Source: Thermobacillus xylanilyticus
GTDB lineage: Bacteria > Bacillota > Bacilli > Paenibacillales > Paenibacillaceae
Reading direction: 5' to 3'
Length of the DNA stretch: 64,000 bases
NCBI RefSeq assembly: GCF_907165215.1
Contig: NZ_CAJRAY010000097.1
Location: forward strand, 1 to 64,000
The position numbers and the translations under genes were made by a program. The notes beneath the pieces were generated by a model. That model did no database searches. It was given only the letters and a program-made list of their open reading frames with translations, and had not been told where the DNA came from. Below, one piece after another: positions 25,601 through 33,220 of the stretch; position 1 is the stretch's first letter, and the number at the start of each line of letters is the position of its first letter.

Positions 25601-26524
25601 ATGTCCATCCTGCTGCATATTTTGACAAACAACGTCATCCCGCTGTCCGCGATGATTGCCGTAGGCGTCGTCATGCAGCGGGCTTTTTCATTGGATATCC
25701 GGACGTTGTCCAAGCTGAATTTCTATGTCTTCTCGCCCGCGATCATGTTCCGCCTGCTCTATGACACGGAGATCTCGGCATCGATGTTCGGCAAGATCGT
25801 GCTGTTCGGGCTGCTGTTCATGGCGATCCAGTATGTCCTAGCGGATCTCGTCTGCCGGGCGCGGGGTGCGTCCGGCGGACGGCGGGCGGCGATGCGCAAC
25901 AGCGTCATGTTCTACAACAGTGCGAACTACGGCATTCCGCTCAACCAGCTGGTGTTCGCCGGCAATCCGTACACGCTGTCCGTCCAGGTGCTCATTTCGA
26001 TGCTGCAGAGCCTGACTCCCAATACATACGGCGTGTACGCGGTCAATGCGCACAAAGCGAATCTGCGGGAAATCGGGCGCGTCGTCCTGTCCCTGCCGAT
26101 CATCTACGTCATCCCGCTCGCCTTGCTGCTGCGCGCCTTCGAGGTGCCGATCCCGCCGGTCCTGGAGGCGCCGATCGGGTATCTCGCGAACGCGTTCCTC
26201 GGCACGGCGCTGCTGACGCTCGGCGTGCAGCTCGGCAGCATGTCGTGGCGGATCGATCGCGCTCTCGCGGTCGATGTCGGGCTGTCCGCGCTGCTGCGGC
26301 TGGCCGTCGGGCCGGTGCTCGCGTGGGGGCTGACGCTGCTCATGGGCTTCGACGGGCTGACGGCCGCGGCGCTCATCGTCTCGTCCGCCTCGCCGACTTC
26401 GCTCAGCAGCGTGCTGCTCGCGGTCGAGTTCGACAACGAGAAGGAATTCGCCTCCCAGGCCGTCTTCTTCTCGACGCTGCTCAGCATCGTCACCGTCACG
26501 ATCGTCATTGCGCTGGTCATGTAA
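25601..26524 (+). CDS. AEC family (auxin efflux carrier-like) transporter
   Basis: A 307-residue protein with about ten membrane helices in two halves around a hydrophilic middle. NSVMFYNSANYGIPLNQL and the C-terminal LIVSSASPTSLSSVLLA segments are typical of AEC permeases, which carry organic acids or amino acids. The ATG at 25601 (MSILLHILTNNVIP) has GGGGAAG upstream; the ATG at 25580 has no site. The substrate is unknown. It may be read from the ctaB promoter, as no terminator separates them. Confidence 0.9.
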   Translation: MSILLHILTNNVIPLSAMIAVGVVMQRAFSLDIRTLSKLNFYVFSPAIMFRLLYDTEISASMFGKIVLFGLLFMAIQYVLADLVCRARGASGGRRAAMRNSVMFYNSANYGIPLNQLVFAGNPYTLSVQVLISMLQSLTPNTYGVYAVNAHKANLREIGRVVLSLPIIYVIPLALLLRAFEVPIPPVLEAPIGYLANAFLGTALLTLGVQLGSMSWRIDRALAVDVGLSALLRLAVGPVLAWGLTLLMGFDGLTAAALIVSSASPTSLSSVLLAVEFDNEKEFASQAVFFSTLLSIVTVTIVIALVM

Positions 26525-26525
26525 G

Positions 26526-26559
26526 CCGGCCGCATGCCGGATGCCCGGCCTGCGGCCGG
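26526..26559. terminator. Hairpin between convergent genes
   Basis: CCGGCCGCA and TGCGGCCGG form a 9-bp stem directly after the AEC gene. There is no T run, so terminator function is uncertain. Confidence 0.35.
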
Positions 26560-26599
26560 ACCGCGGGCCGGGCGGAGAGGCTCAATGCCGCCGGAAGCG

Positions 26600-27013
26600 T
26601 CAGTTTCCGCTTTTCCGATTCTGCCGCTCTCTCGCGATCGAATGGGCTTCCATGATGAGCGCCTTTGTCTGTTCAACATGATCTCCTGCGGGATTCAGGA
26701 TGCACACGAAATGTTGCCGCGCATAATGGGGATGCGGCAGAAACACGTTCAGCTCCGAATAATCGAGGTCATCCGTCCGCTTGCCGGCCGTCAGTCGTTC
26801 GAAGGTGGCGCGGCTGACGCCGATGTTCAGGCGAAACACGCCTTCCCGGTTCAGGTTGGACACCTGGTCATACTCCGAGTCGCTGTCGGCAATGGTGACG
26901 AAGGGCAGCCGCTGATCGTCTCCGACAAAAAAGAACGAGTAACCGAAGTTCTCCTCGCGCCGCACCTCCGGCAATCCCGCAATCCACGCTTCAAAATCTG
27001 CCTGGTTCATCAT
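26600..27013 (-). CDS. DUF6194 family protein
   Basis: A 137-residue soluble protein. EGVFRLNIGVSRATFERL followed by LNVFLPHPHYARQHFVCI and LNPA are the recognisable DUF6194 segments. The family has no established function. Its start overlaps the padR stop by 4 bp, so it is part of an autoregulated padR operon and is probably connected with whatever PadR senses. Confidence 0.83.
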   Translation of the reverse strand: MMNQADFEAWIAGLPEVRREENFGYSFFFVGDDQRLPFVTIADSDSEYDQVSNLNREGVFRLNIGVSRATFERLTAGKRTDDLDYSELNVFLPHPHYARQHFVCILNPAGDHVEQTKALIMEAHSIARERQNRKSGN

Positions 27014-27576
27014 TCCGCCTCCAAACGTTCGGATTTGAAATCATAACGCCCTGCTTGCACATTGGCCAAAATTCGCTCCGTGGACGCCGCTTCGCTCTCC
27101 ACATAACCGATCCAGATGCCGACCAGTTCGGGGTGACGGGACGGCTCGCTCGGCCGCTCGTCCACGGGCAGGCTCTTCAGCAGCCTCAGGGAAGCATCCA
27201 GTACAGACCGGCGCTGTTCAAGGAGCGCGATGACTTCGTTGCGGGGCAGCCATTCCATGAAGGCGACGCCGGCGGAAAATTGCAGAATGTCCGGGCTGAC
27301 GAGGGCTGCTTCGAGCAGCCGGAAGAACTCGGCTTTGCCCTGCTTCGTGACGGAGTATTCCTTGCGGGACGGACCGAGTTTCGCGCCGGCCCCGGATGCC
27401 GCGGCTTCGATCATCCCCTGCGATTCCAATTTGTCCAGCGCGTGATAGATCGACCCGGGTTTGACGTTCGTCCAGGTGTCAACGCGCCAGGTCGTCATGT
27501 CCCGCAGCACGGCGTAGCCGTGGCTGACGCCGCGGCGCAGGATGGAACCGAGCACGAGCAGTCTGACCGTCGACAC
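27010..27576 (-). CDS. PadR family transcriptional regulator
   Basis: A 188-residue repressor. The N-terminal winged helix carries GYAVLRDMTTWRVDTWTN and KPGSIYHALDKLESQGMI; the C-terminal domain is a dimerisation helix bundle (PadR_C type). The start is GTG at 27576, about 8 bases after GGAGGTGATC. The promoter contains two identical 19-bp repeats with the palindrome TCAAATTTGA, a likely autoregulatory operator. It is coupled to a DUF6194 gene. Confidence 0.93.
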   Translation of the reverse strand: MSTVRLLVLGSILRRGVSHGYAVLRDMTTWRVDTWTNVKPGSIYHALDKLESQGMIEAAASGAGAKLGPSRKEYSVTKQGKAEFFRLLEAALVSPDILQFSAGVAFMEWLPRNEVIALLEQRRSVLDASLRLLKSLPVDERPSEPSRHPELVGIWIGYVESEAASTERILANVQAGRYDFKSERLEAE

Positions 27577-27601
27577 GGTGTGCGGATCACCTCCTCATGC
27601 T

Positions 27602-27668
27602 ATCTAGTCAAATTTGAATACCGCGGATTGATTTTAGCATCGCTTTGTCATCTAGTCAAATTTGAATA
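27602..27668 (-). promoter_or_regulatory. padR promoter with two 19-bp operator repeats
   Basis: On the minus strand TTGACT (27654-27659) and TAAAAT (27631-27636) are 17 bp apart. The 19-mer ATCTAGTCAAATTTGAATA occurs identically at 27650-27668 (over the -35) and 27602-27620 (just after the start site). Each contains the perfect palindrome TCAAATTTGA. This layout fits autorepression. Confidence 0.8.
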
Positions 27669-27820
27669 GAAAATGCCATTATGCTTTCAGTGTTTGGAAC
27701 GGGATAGTATAATGAGGAAATCATGATTTATACTTGGAATCCCGGATGAACCGCGGTGCCGCGGCCGGATGCGGCAGCCGCGGCAACAGCGGGAAGAGGA
27801 GGCGCGGTGCGCGAGCATCG

Positions 27821-28798
27821 TCACGCGGGATGGTTCTGCGCGGACGGCCGCTTCCACGGACGGTTCGCTCCCCACACCCCGGCGATGATCATGAACGTGC
27901 CGATGAGATGATAGATTTCGATCGTCTCCCCGAGGATGAGCGCGCCGGCCGCAATGGATACGACCGTCGACAGATTGGCGAATACGCCGGCTTTCGCCGC
28001 CTGCAACCGGGACAGCGCATAGTTCGCCGTAAACGCCGTGACCAGCGAGGACAGGATGCCGAGATAGAGCACCGACACGATAAAGCGGAAATCGCCGAGC
28101 GGTGCAAACAGCTCGTTCCACGTACCGTCAGAAGCGTGTTGAATCCCTGACACGGCGAGGAAAAAGATGCAGCCGATGCCCAGCATCCACCAGGTCAGTT
28201 CCATGGGGCGGAACGATTTCAACATCGAACGGGCCAGTACGCTGTATCCGGCGAACGCGGCGCACGATCCCGTCAGCAGCAGGATGCCGGTCAGGTTCGA
28301 CAGGTCGATGGCGCTTCCTTTCATCCAATAAATGAAGACGACGCCGGCCGTGGACAAGCCGATGGATATCCATTGCAATCCGCCGGCCGATTCCTTCAGG
28401 AAGACCGAAGCCATCATCAGGATGAGCACCGGCGTAAAGGCGTTCAGAATGCCGGCTTCGGCCGAAGCGGCATGCTGGAGTCCGTACGTCTGGAACAGAA
28501 AAAAGCCGAGCGGGTACAAGGTTGCGAGCAGCAGCAGCCTGTGCATCGGTCTGCCCCGAAAGTTCAACCGGATCTTGCCGAGCAAGACCGGCAGCGACAG
28601 AGCGGCGAACGACACGGCAAACCGCCAGGCCAGGATGTCCATCGGGGCGGCGGACTCCAGCGCGATTTTGACGAACAGGAACGAGAACCCGATGATGACG
28701 GCGTTCAGTGCCGCGCTGACATAAGCAAGCTTCAATTCGTGGTGATGGATGGCCTTTCCCTCCCTGAAACCATTCGGGGTGTTCGCGAACAATCCCAT
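27821..28798 (-). CDS. EamA/DMT family transporter
   Basis: About 320 residues with ten hydrophobic helices in two EamA repeats (LNAVIIGFSFLFVKIALES opens the first). DMT carriers of this kind export metabolites or amino acids. The start is not certain: the ATG at 28798 lacks a good SD, while GGGAGGG lies just inside the frame near FREGKAIHHHELK. It is divergent from a MocR-type regulator gene, which probably controls it. Confidence 0.88.
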   Translation of the reverse strand: MGLFANTPNGFREGKAIHHHELKLAYVSAALNAVIIGFSFLFVKIALESAAPMDILAWRFAVSFAALSLPVLLGKIRLNFRGRPMHRLLLLATLYPLGFFLFQTYGLQHAASAEAGILNAFTPVLILMMASVFLKESAGGLQWISIGLSTAGVVFIYWMKGSAIDLSNLTGILLLTGSCAAFAGYSVLARSMLKSFRPMELTWWMLGIGCIFFLAVSGIQHASDGTWNELFAPLGDFRFIVSVLYLGILSSLVTAFTANYALSRLQAAKAGVFANLSTVVSIAAGALILGETIEIYHLIGTFMIIAGVWGANRPWKRPSAQNHPA

Positions 28799-28848
28799 GG
28801 ATGAATAGTAGACGGAAGGTCAACGGGCCGCAATGCGAGATTTTGCCG

Positions 28849-28864
28849 ACTGTATTGATACAGT
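28849..28864. promoter_or_regulatory. Perfect 16-bp palindrome in the divergent mocR/EamA promoter
   Basis: ACTGTATTGATACAGT is a perfect inverted repeat with a 2-base centre. It lies between the divergent transporter and regulator genes, the expected place for a MocR operator. Confidence 0.6.
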
Positions 28865-28912
28865 TGCGTCGTCTGTGCAGTTTGAGCCGCAAGCACGAGG
28901 AGGATGGAAGGC

Positions 28913-30253
28913 GTGAAGAAATATGCGCAAATCCTTGCCGATATGGAGCACAAAATCGCGAGCGGTCACTACCGCGCGGGTCAGCGGGTGCCGTCCGTCC
29001 GGGAGGCGGCACAACAGTACGGGGTAAGTCCCGGCACCATCGTCAAGGCCTATGCCGAACTGGAGACGCGGCACGCCATTTACTCCATCCCCCAGAGCGG
29101 TTACTACGTCGTCGATCAGGCCGGCGGGGAAAAACGCGGCGGGGAGCATGGCGCGATTGATTTCTCGTCGTCGTCGCCGGATGCCGGCCTGTTTCCGCAC
29201 CAGGATTTCCAGCACTGTCTGAACAAGGCGTTCGAGATTTACGGCCGGCAACTGTTCAACTACGGGGACTTGGCGGTGACGGACATTCTCAGGCGGACGC
29301 TCGCATCCCATCTGGCCGACAGCCAGGTGTTCGCCAAGGCGGAACGCATCATGCTGACCGCGGGAATCCAGCATGCGCTTGGCATATTGACGCTGATGCC
29401 GTTCCCGAACGGCAAGACGGAAATATTGGTGGAACAGCCGAGCTACAATCTTTATCTGAGATTTCTGGAAGCGGAGAGGCTGCCGGTATCCTGGATTATG
29501 CGGACGTCCGGGGGAATCGATCTGGACGAGCTGGAGGCCAAATTCAGAAGCGGAAGGATCAAATTTTTCTATACGATGTCGAGATTCCACAATCCGCTGG
29601 GCACGACGCTGAGCGGCAAAGAGCGGGAAGCCGTGGCGAAACTGGCCGGCAAATACGATGTTTACGTGGTGGAGGATGACTACATGGCCGACCTGGGGGA
29701 AGTCAAAGGGTTCGAGCCGATCTTCGCGCATGACCGGACTTCCCATGTCATCTATCTGAAAAGTTTCTCCAAGATCATTTTTCCCGGTCTGCGGCTCGGT
29801 GCGGCCGTCCTCCCGGAACCGCTGATCGACACATTCCGCCATTACAGCCGGTTCGCCGAAACGTCCGTGTTGTCCCAGGCGGTCCTTGACGTGTATATCA
29901 AGAACGGCATGTATGCCCGGCACCGCCGCGGCATGTACAAGCAATACGCCGCCCGGAATCAGCGTTTGCACGAGGCGCTCCGCAAGCAGGATCCCGAACA
30001 TTGGATCGAGGCGCCGTCGGCAAGCTCCGGGCTGTATACCCATTTCAGACTGCCCCGGACGGTCAATCTGGAACGGCTGGTGAGGCGGCTTGCGGAGCGA
30101 AAAGTCGCGGTGACGTCGGGAAAACCGTACTATCTTTCGGACTGCAGAGACCGGGACAAGTTCCTTCGCATCAGCGTGTCCCGCGCCGATCCGAATCGCA
30201 TCGAGGAAGGGATTCGGGCAATTGTCGAGGAAATCGGCCATTGCGGAAGATGA
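28913..30253 (+). CDS. MocR-type regulator (GntR HTH fused to aminotransferase-like domain)
   Basis: About 446 residues. The N-terminal winged helix has RVPSVREAAQQYGVSPGTIV; the rest is a fold type I aminotransferase-like domain. The PLP lysine is in IYLKSFSKIIFPGLRLG, and VVEDDYMADL carries the Asp that pairs with the cofactor. MocR proteins use PLP adducts as effectors. I prefer the GTG at 28913, which has GAGGAGG 9 bases upstream; the ATG at 28904 abuts that SD. It is divergent from the EamA transporter it probably regulates. Confidence 0.92.
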   Translation: MKKYAQILADMEHKIASGHYRAGQRVPSVREAAQQYGVSPGTIVKAYAELETRHAIYSIPQSGYYVVDQAGGEKRGGEHGAIDFSSSSPDAGLFPHQDFQHCLNKAFEIYGRQLFNYGDLAVTDILRRTLASHLADSQVFAKAERIMLTAGIQHALGILTLMPFPNGKTEILVEQPSYNLYLRFLEAERLPVSWIMRTSGGIDLDELEAKFRSGRIKFFYTMSRFHNPLGTTLSGKEREAVAKLAGKYDVYVVEDDYMADLGEVKGFEPIFAHDRTSHVIYLKSFSKIIFPGLRLGAAVLPEPLIDTFRHYSRFAETSVLSQAVLDVYIKNGMYARHRRGMYKQYAARNQRLHEALRKQDPEHWIEAPSASSGLYTHFRLPRTVNLERLVRRLAERKVAVTSGKPYYLSDCRDRDKFLRISVSRADPNRIEEGIRAIVEEIGHCGR

Positions 30254-30318
30254 GGCACGCGCTTCGCGGCGCAGAAGGGGGAACGGATCGCCGGGCGGCC
30301 CGCGACGGAGCAATTCGC

Positions 30319-30690
30319 TTAGGGATCGTGCTGCAGCAGCCGGGCGAGATCGTCATCCTCCGGACGGATGATGTACTCTTCAAGCCCGGCTTTTTCCAGT
30401 TGTTGAATGAGGTATTCGTCGGGCGTGTTCTCGACGCCGGGATAGCCCCTGCGCGTGTAAATGTGCCCGGCGTCGGGGAAAGCGTCCCGCAAGATGCCGC
30501 GGATGCGCCTTCCCGAAGCGTCGTTGTCCGTGAAAATATACAGCTCCCGATCGCCGACTTTCCGCACCAGCTGGTCGATCTGATCCGGCCCCGGCGTACC
30601 GAAGGTGCACAGGATGTCGACTTCGCCGGTGAGCAGCCGCCGCAGCCGGGCTTTATCGTTTTTTCCTTCCACGATGATGACGATCTCCAT
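30319..30690 (-). CDS. Small Toprim-domain protein (YusF-like)
   Basis: 123 residues that are almost entirely one Toprim domain: the metal-binding Glu in IVIIVEGKNDKARL and the DxD in YIFTDNDASGRRIR are intact, followed by GYPGVENTPDEYL. It resembles RNase M5 N-terminal domains and the B. subtilis YusF group. A nucleic-acid phosphotransfer role is predicted; the substrate is unknown. ATG at 30690 with GGGGGATG upstream. It lies downstream of an MFS gene on the same strand. Confidence 0.88.
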   Translation of the reverse strand: MEIVIIVEGKNDKARLRRLLTGEVDILCTFGTPGPDQIDQLVRKVGDRELYIFTDNDASGRRIRGILRDAFPDAGHIYTRRGYPGVENTPDEYLIQQLEKAGLEEYIIRPEDDDLARLLQHDP

Positions 30691-30758
30691 GCAGCATCCC
30701 CCGCATCGTTCTGCTGCCATCCATTGTATCAATTTCCTGGGAAATGTCGAATTCGGCA

Positions 30759-31997
30759 TCAGCCGATGCGGCCGGAAGCCGTGTGCAGGCGTCGCGGCCC
30801 GGCAAACGGGAGCAGGATCGCGCCGGTCATCATCACCAGGAACGCGATGAAATAAGGGGAAATCGCGTCGCGGACGTACCCGGCCGTGAGCGGACCGAGA
30901 AAAGCGCCGACGGAATAGGCGATGGACAGCACGGAGAACGTGCGGCCGTATTTCGCGCTGCCCGTCAGCTCGATGAGCAGCGTGGTCAGCGCGGGATAGA
31001 TGATGCCCTTCGCCATGCCGATGATGAACAGCAGCGCGGGCAGCGGAACAAGGTCGCCGACGGCGGCGGTGAAATAGGAAAGCGCCAGGATGAGCGCGCC
31101 CGCCAGTGTCCGCCGGAACGAGGAATACCGGTTCAGGAACATCATGCTGAGCGTCACGAGGGAGCCGAGGCTGAGGACGGAGAACAGCATGCCGGTCTGC
31201 ATGATGCTGTGGTCGTGCAGCGCGAGCAGCGGAAGTTCGAACGACAGGATGCCTTGCGCGCAGGACATCGCGATCGGCAGCGCATAGACAAGCCAGGGCA
31301 GCGGCAGATCGTCGTCCGCGGCGACGGTCTGCGGCGCACCGGGGACCGGGAGCGTCGCCGGATGGGCGGCCGCGCCATGTGCGCCCGGCACGCCGGCATG
31401 AGCCGGGCCGGCCGTCCCGCCCGCCGCCGCGTTCGGCGCCGCTGCGGTCGGGCGGATGTCGCGGATGAACAGGAGCGCGCACACCGCCGTGCCGATCAGC
31501 AGCCAGCCCAGCGCGAAGAAGGACAGCTCGAAGCCGAGTCGGGCGACGAGCAGCGCGCCGGCGGCCGGGGAAACGACGGAGGCGAGCGTGTGCACGAGCC
31601 CGTTCCCGGCCATCAGCTTGCCCTGCAGGATGCGGTCGGCGGTGATCCGGGCGAGCAGCGCCATGCAGGCCGGCGACAGGAAGGCGAGGACGAAGCCGCT
31701 GATCGAACGCAGCACCAGCAGGTGCCACGGGTCTTCCACCCGGGATTGGAGCAGCAGAATGATGCCGGCCGCCAGCAGGCTCAGGACGATGAAAACGCGG
31801 CTGCCGAACCGGTCGACGCTCCATCCCGCGATCACGTTGCCGGGCAGATGGGTAATCGAATAGAGCCCCATCATCAGGCCGATGAAAGACGGAGCGGCAC
31901 CGAGCGATACGGCGAACGGGGTCAGAATCGGATACTGCGCGTGCAGGTCGAAGATGGCGATGAACGAGAACAGATAAAGCCAGAAGGCGGTTCTCAT
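30759..31997 (-). CDS. MFS transporter
   Basis: A 412-residue, 12-helix carrier beginning MRTAFWLYLFSFIAIFDLHA. The GWSVDRFGSRVF loop is the MFS motif between TM2 and TM3. The central loop (about residues 183-222) is unusually long and Ala/Gly/Pro/His-rich. Drug- or sugar-efflux type by overall look; the substrate cannot be determined. The start has AACGGAGCG upstream. The toprim gene follows 68 bp downstream on the same strand. Confidence 0.88.
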   Translation of the reverse strand: MRTAFWLYLFSFIAIFDLHAQYPILTPFAVSLGAAPSFIGLMMGLYSITHLPGNVIAGWSVDRFGSRVFIVLSLLAAGIILLLQSRVEDPWHLLVLRSISGFVLAFLSPACMALLARITADRILQGKLMAGNGLVHTLASVVSPAAGALLVARLGFELSFFALGWLLIGTAVCALLFIRDIRPTAAAPNAAAGGTAGPAHAGVPGAHGAAAHPATLPVPGAPQTVAADDDLPLPWLVYALPIAMSCAQGILSFELPLLALHDHSIMQTGMLFSVLSLGSLVTLSMMFLNRYSSFRRTLAGALILALSYFTAAVGDLVPLPALLFIIGMAKGIIYPALTTLLIELTGSAKYGRTFSVLSIAYSVGAFLGPLTAGYVRDAISPYFIAFLVMMTGAILLPFAGPRRLHTASGRIG

Positions 31998-32093
31998 GCG
32001 GTCACGCTCCGTTTCTTGCGTGTTGCGGGGTTCCTTCTGATCATACGCCCGGGCCGGACGAGTTATGTCTGTTTGTCCGGCGGCACCGAAGGC

Positions 32094-32371
32094 TGTAACG
32101 TGGTATCCGCGTTACATTGGGCGAGGAAGCGGTGCGCCTGGGCCTGTAACGTCGTATCCGCGTTACAGGCGGCAAGGAAGTTGTGCGCCGAGGTCTGTAA
32201 CGTGGTATTCGCGTTACAGCGGGCGGGGAGGCGGGTCGCCTGGGCCTGTAACGTCGTATCCGCGTTACAGGCGGCAAGGAAGCGGTGCGCCGAGGTCTGT
32301 AACGTGGTATCCGCGTTACAGGTGGCGAGGAAACGGCGGGCCGCAGGCTGTAACGTGGTGTGCACGTTACA
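32094..32371. repeat. Six-unit tandem array, exact 51-bp period, of the palindrome TGTAACG-N9-CGTTACA
   Basis: Cores start at 32094, 32145, 32196, 32247, 32298 and 32349, every one 51 bp after the last. Each is TGTAACG, 9 bases, CGTTACA. The 28-base intervals are also similar and alternate between two versions, giving a 102-bp higher-order unit for units 2 to 5. It lies in the 728-bp intergenic region between the MFS gene and the gene at 32726. No protein-coding role is supported. It is not CRISPR: the intervals are not unique. Confidence 0.95.
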
Positions 32372-32513
32372 GCGCGCCGCAGGGCAAAGGGCTCGGAGCG
32401 GGCACTCGTCCGGCCCCGTCCCGCGGCGTGGACGCCCGGCAGCGCCTGCGCTATAATGAGATCGGGATTTTTTCCGGATGAGGCTTGCATTTTCGAAGCC
32501 GCATACCGCCTGC

Positions 32514-32586
32514 AACGGAACAAATCCGTCAGCGTTGCGGTCGGCGCGTCCGGGCGGGCTGCTAACGGAACAACGCACCGTCAGCG
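32514..32586. repeat. Two further repeat units of a related class (AACGGAAC ... CCGTCAGCG)
   Basis: AACGGAACAA occurs at 32514 and 32564, and CCGTCAGCG at 32526 and 32578, so the two units are about 51 bp apart. They lie between the main array and the gene at 32726. A TATAAT at 32452-32457 may start a transcript through them. Nothing else is recognised in 32372-32725. Confidence 0.55.
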
Positions 32587-32725
32587 CACGCCATCGGGAC
32601 ATATCCGATGGGGCCGTACGCCCTCCGCAGCGGCATGCCGATCCGCGGCCGGATGAAATCGAACGGCATACATACAACTTTCAAGCGTTTTCCATCGTCA
32701 GCTATATCATAAAGGGGGTACCGCG

Positions 32726-33199
32726 ATGCTGGGCGAACTGTTCCAGGCCGATCTGGAGACATGGAAACAATTTCTGACCGATCGCTGGTATGTGCTGGTC
32801 ATCGCGCTCATCGCGCTGCTGATCGTCATCAAGATCGTCAAAACCGTCGTGAAATGGCTGCTTGTCGCCGTCATCGTGATCGGCGTGCTGCTGTACAGCG
32901 GATATTCGCTTGAAGATTTGCGCGTAGACAAGCTGAAAGAGCTTGGAGCGCAGATCACCGAGCAGGCCGCCGCGGCGCTGAAGCGAGAAGCGCTCGAAGC
33001 CATGGCGGGAGAAGCTTCGGACGCGGTCTACACGGCAAGCGAAGACGGCACGTTCACGGTGCAGACCGCAAGCCTCGTCATCAAGGGCAAGATCGGCGAC
33101 AACGAAGTGTCGGTGACTTACCACGGCGCGCCGCTCGGCCGCTGGAAAGTGGACGAAACGATCGCGTCGCTCATCGATCAGGCCAAAGCCGCGGGTTGA
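32726..33199 (+). CDS. Membrane-anchored hypothetical protein (157 residues)
   Basis: The family is not recognised. A short cytoplasmic start is followed by a hydrophobic hairpin (about residues 22-56, RWYVLVIALIALLIVIKIVK and WLLVAVIVIGVLLYSGYS), then an amphipathic Ala/Glu-rich helix and a small beta-rich C-terminal domain (FTVQTASLVIKGKIGDNEVS). AAAGGGGG precedes the ATG. It is 22 bp upstream of the transglutaminase-like gene and probably in one operon with it and the PBP gene, so an envelope role is likely. Confidence 0.82.
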   Translation: MLGELFQADLETWKQFLTDRWYVLVIALIALLIVIKIVKTVVKWLLVAVIVIGVLLYSGYSLEDLRVDKLKELGAQITEQAAAALKREALEAMAGEASDAVYTASEDGTFTVQTASLVIKGKIGDNEVSVTYHGAPLGRWKVDETIASLIDQAKAAG

Positions 33200-33220
33200 T
33201 CCGCGGCGGGGCGAAAGGGC

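Noticed and set aside
27734-28150. Plus-strand frame of 138 residues near the EamA gene
   Set aside because: It mostly overlaps the EamA gene antisense and has a composition of a shadow frame, although a TAGTATAAT lies just upstream at about 27706-27714.
32094-32371. CRISPR array
   Set aside because: The intervals between cores are similar to each other and alternate in two versions, the period is 51 bp, and no cas genes are near.
32041-32677. Overlapping frames on both strands with 17-residue repeats (for example CNADTTLQ-type and CNVVSALQ-type)
   Set aside because: They arise from the 51-bp DNA repeat being a multiple of three. They appear in several frames at once, lack SD sites, and one is a tail of a frame antisense to the MFS gene.
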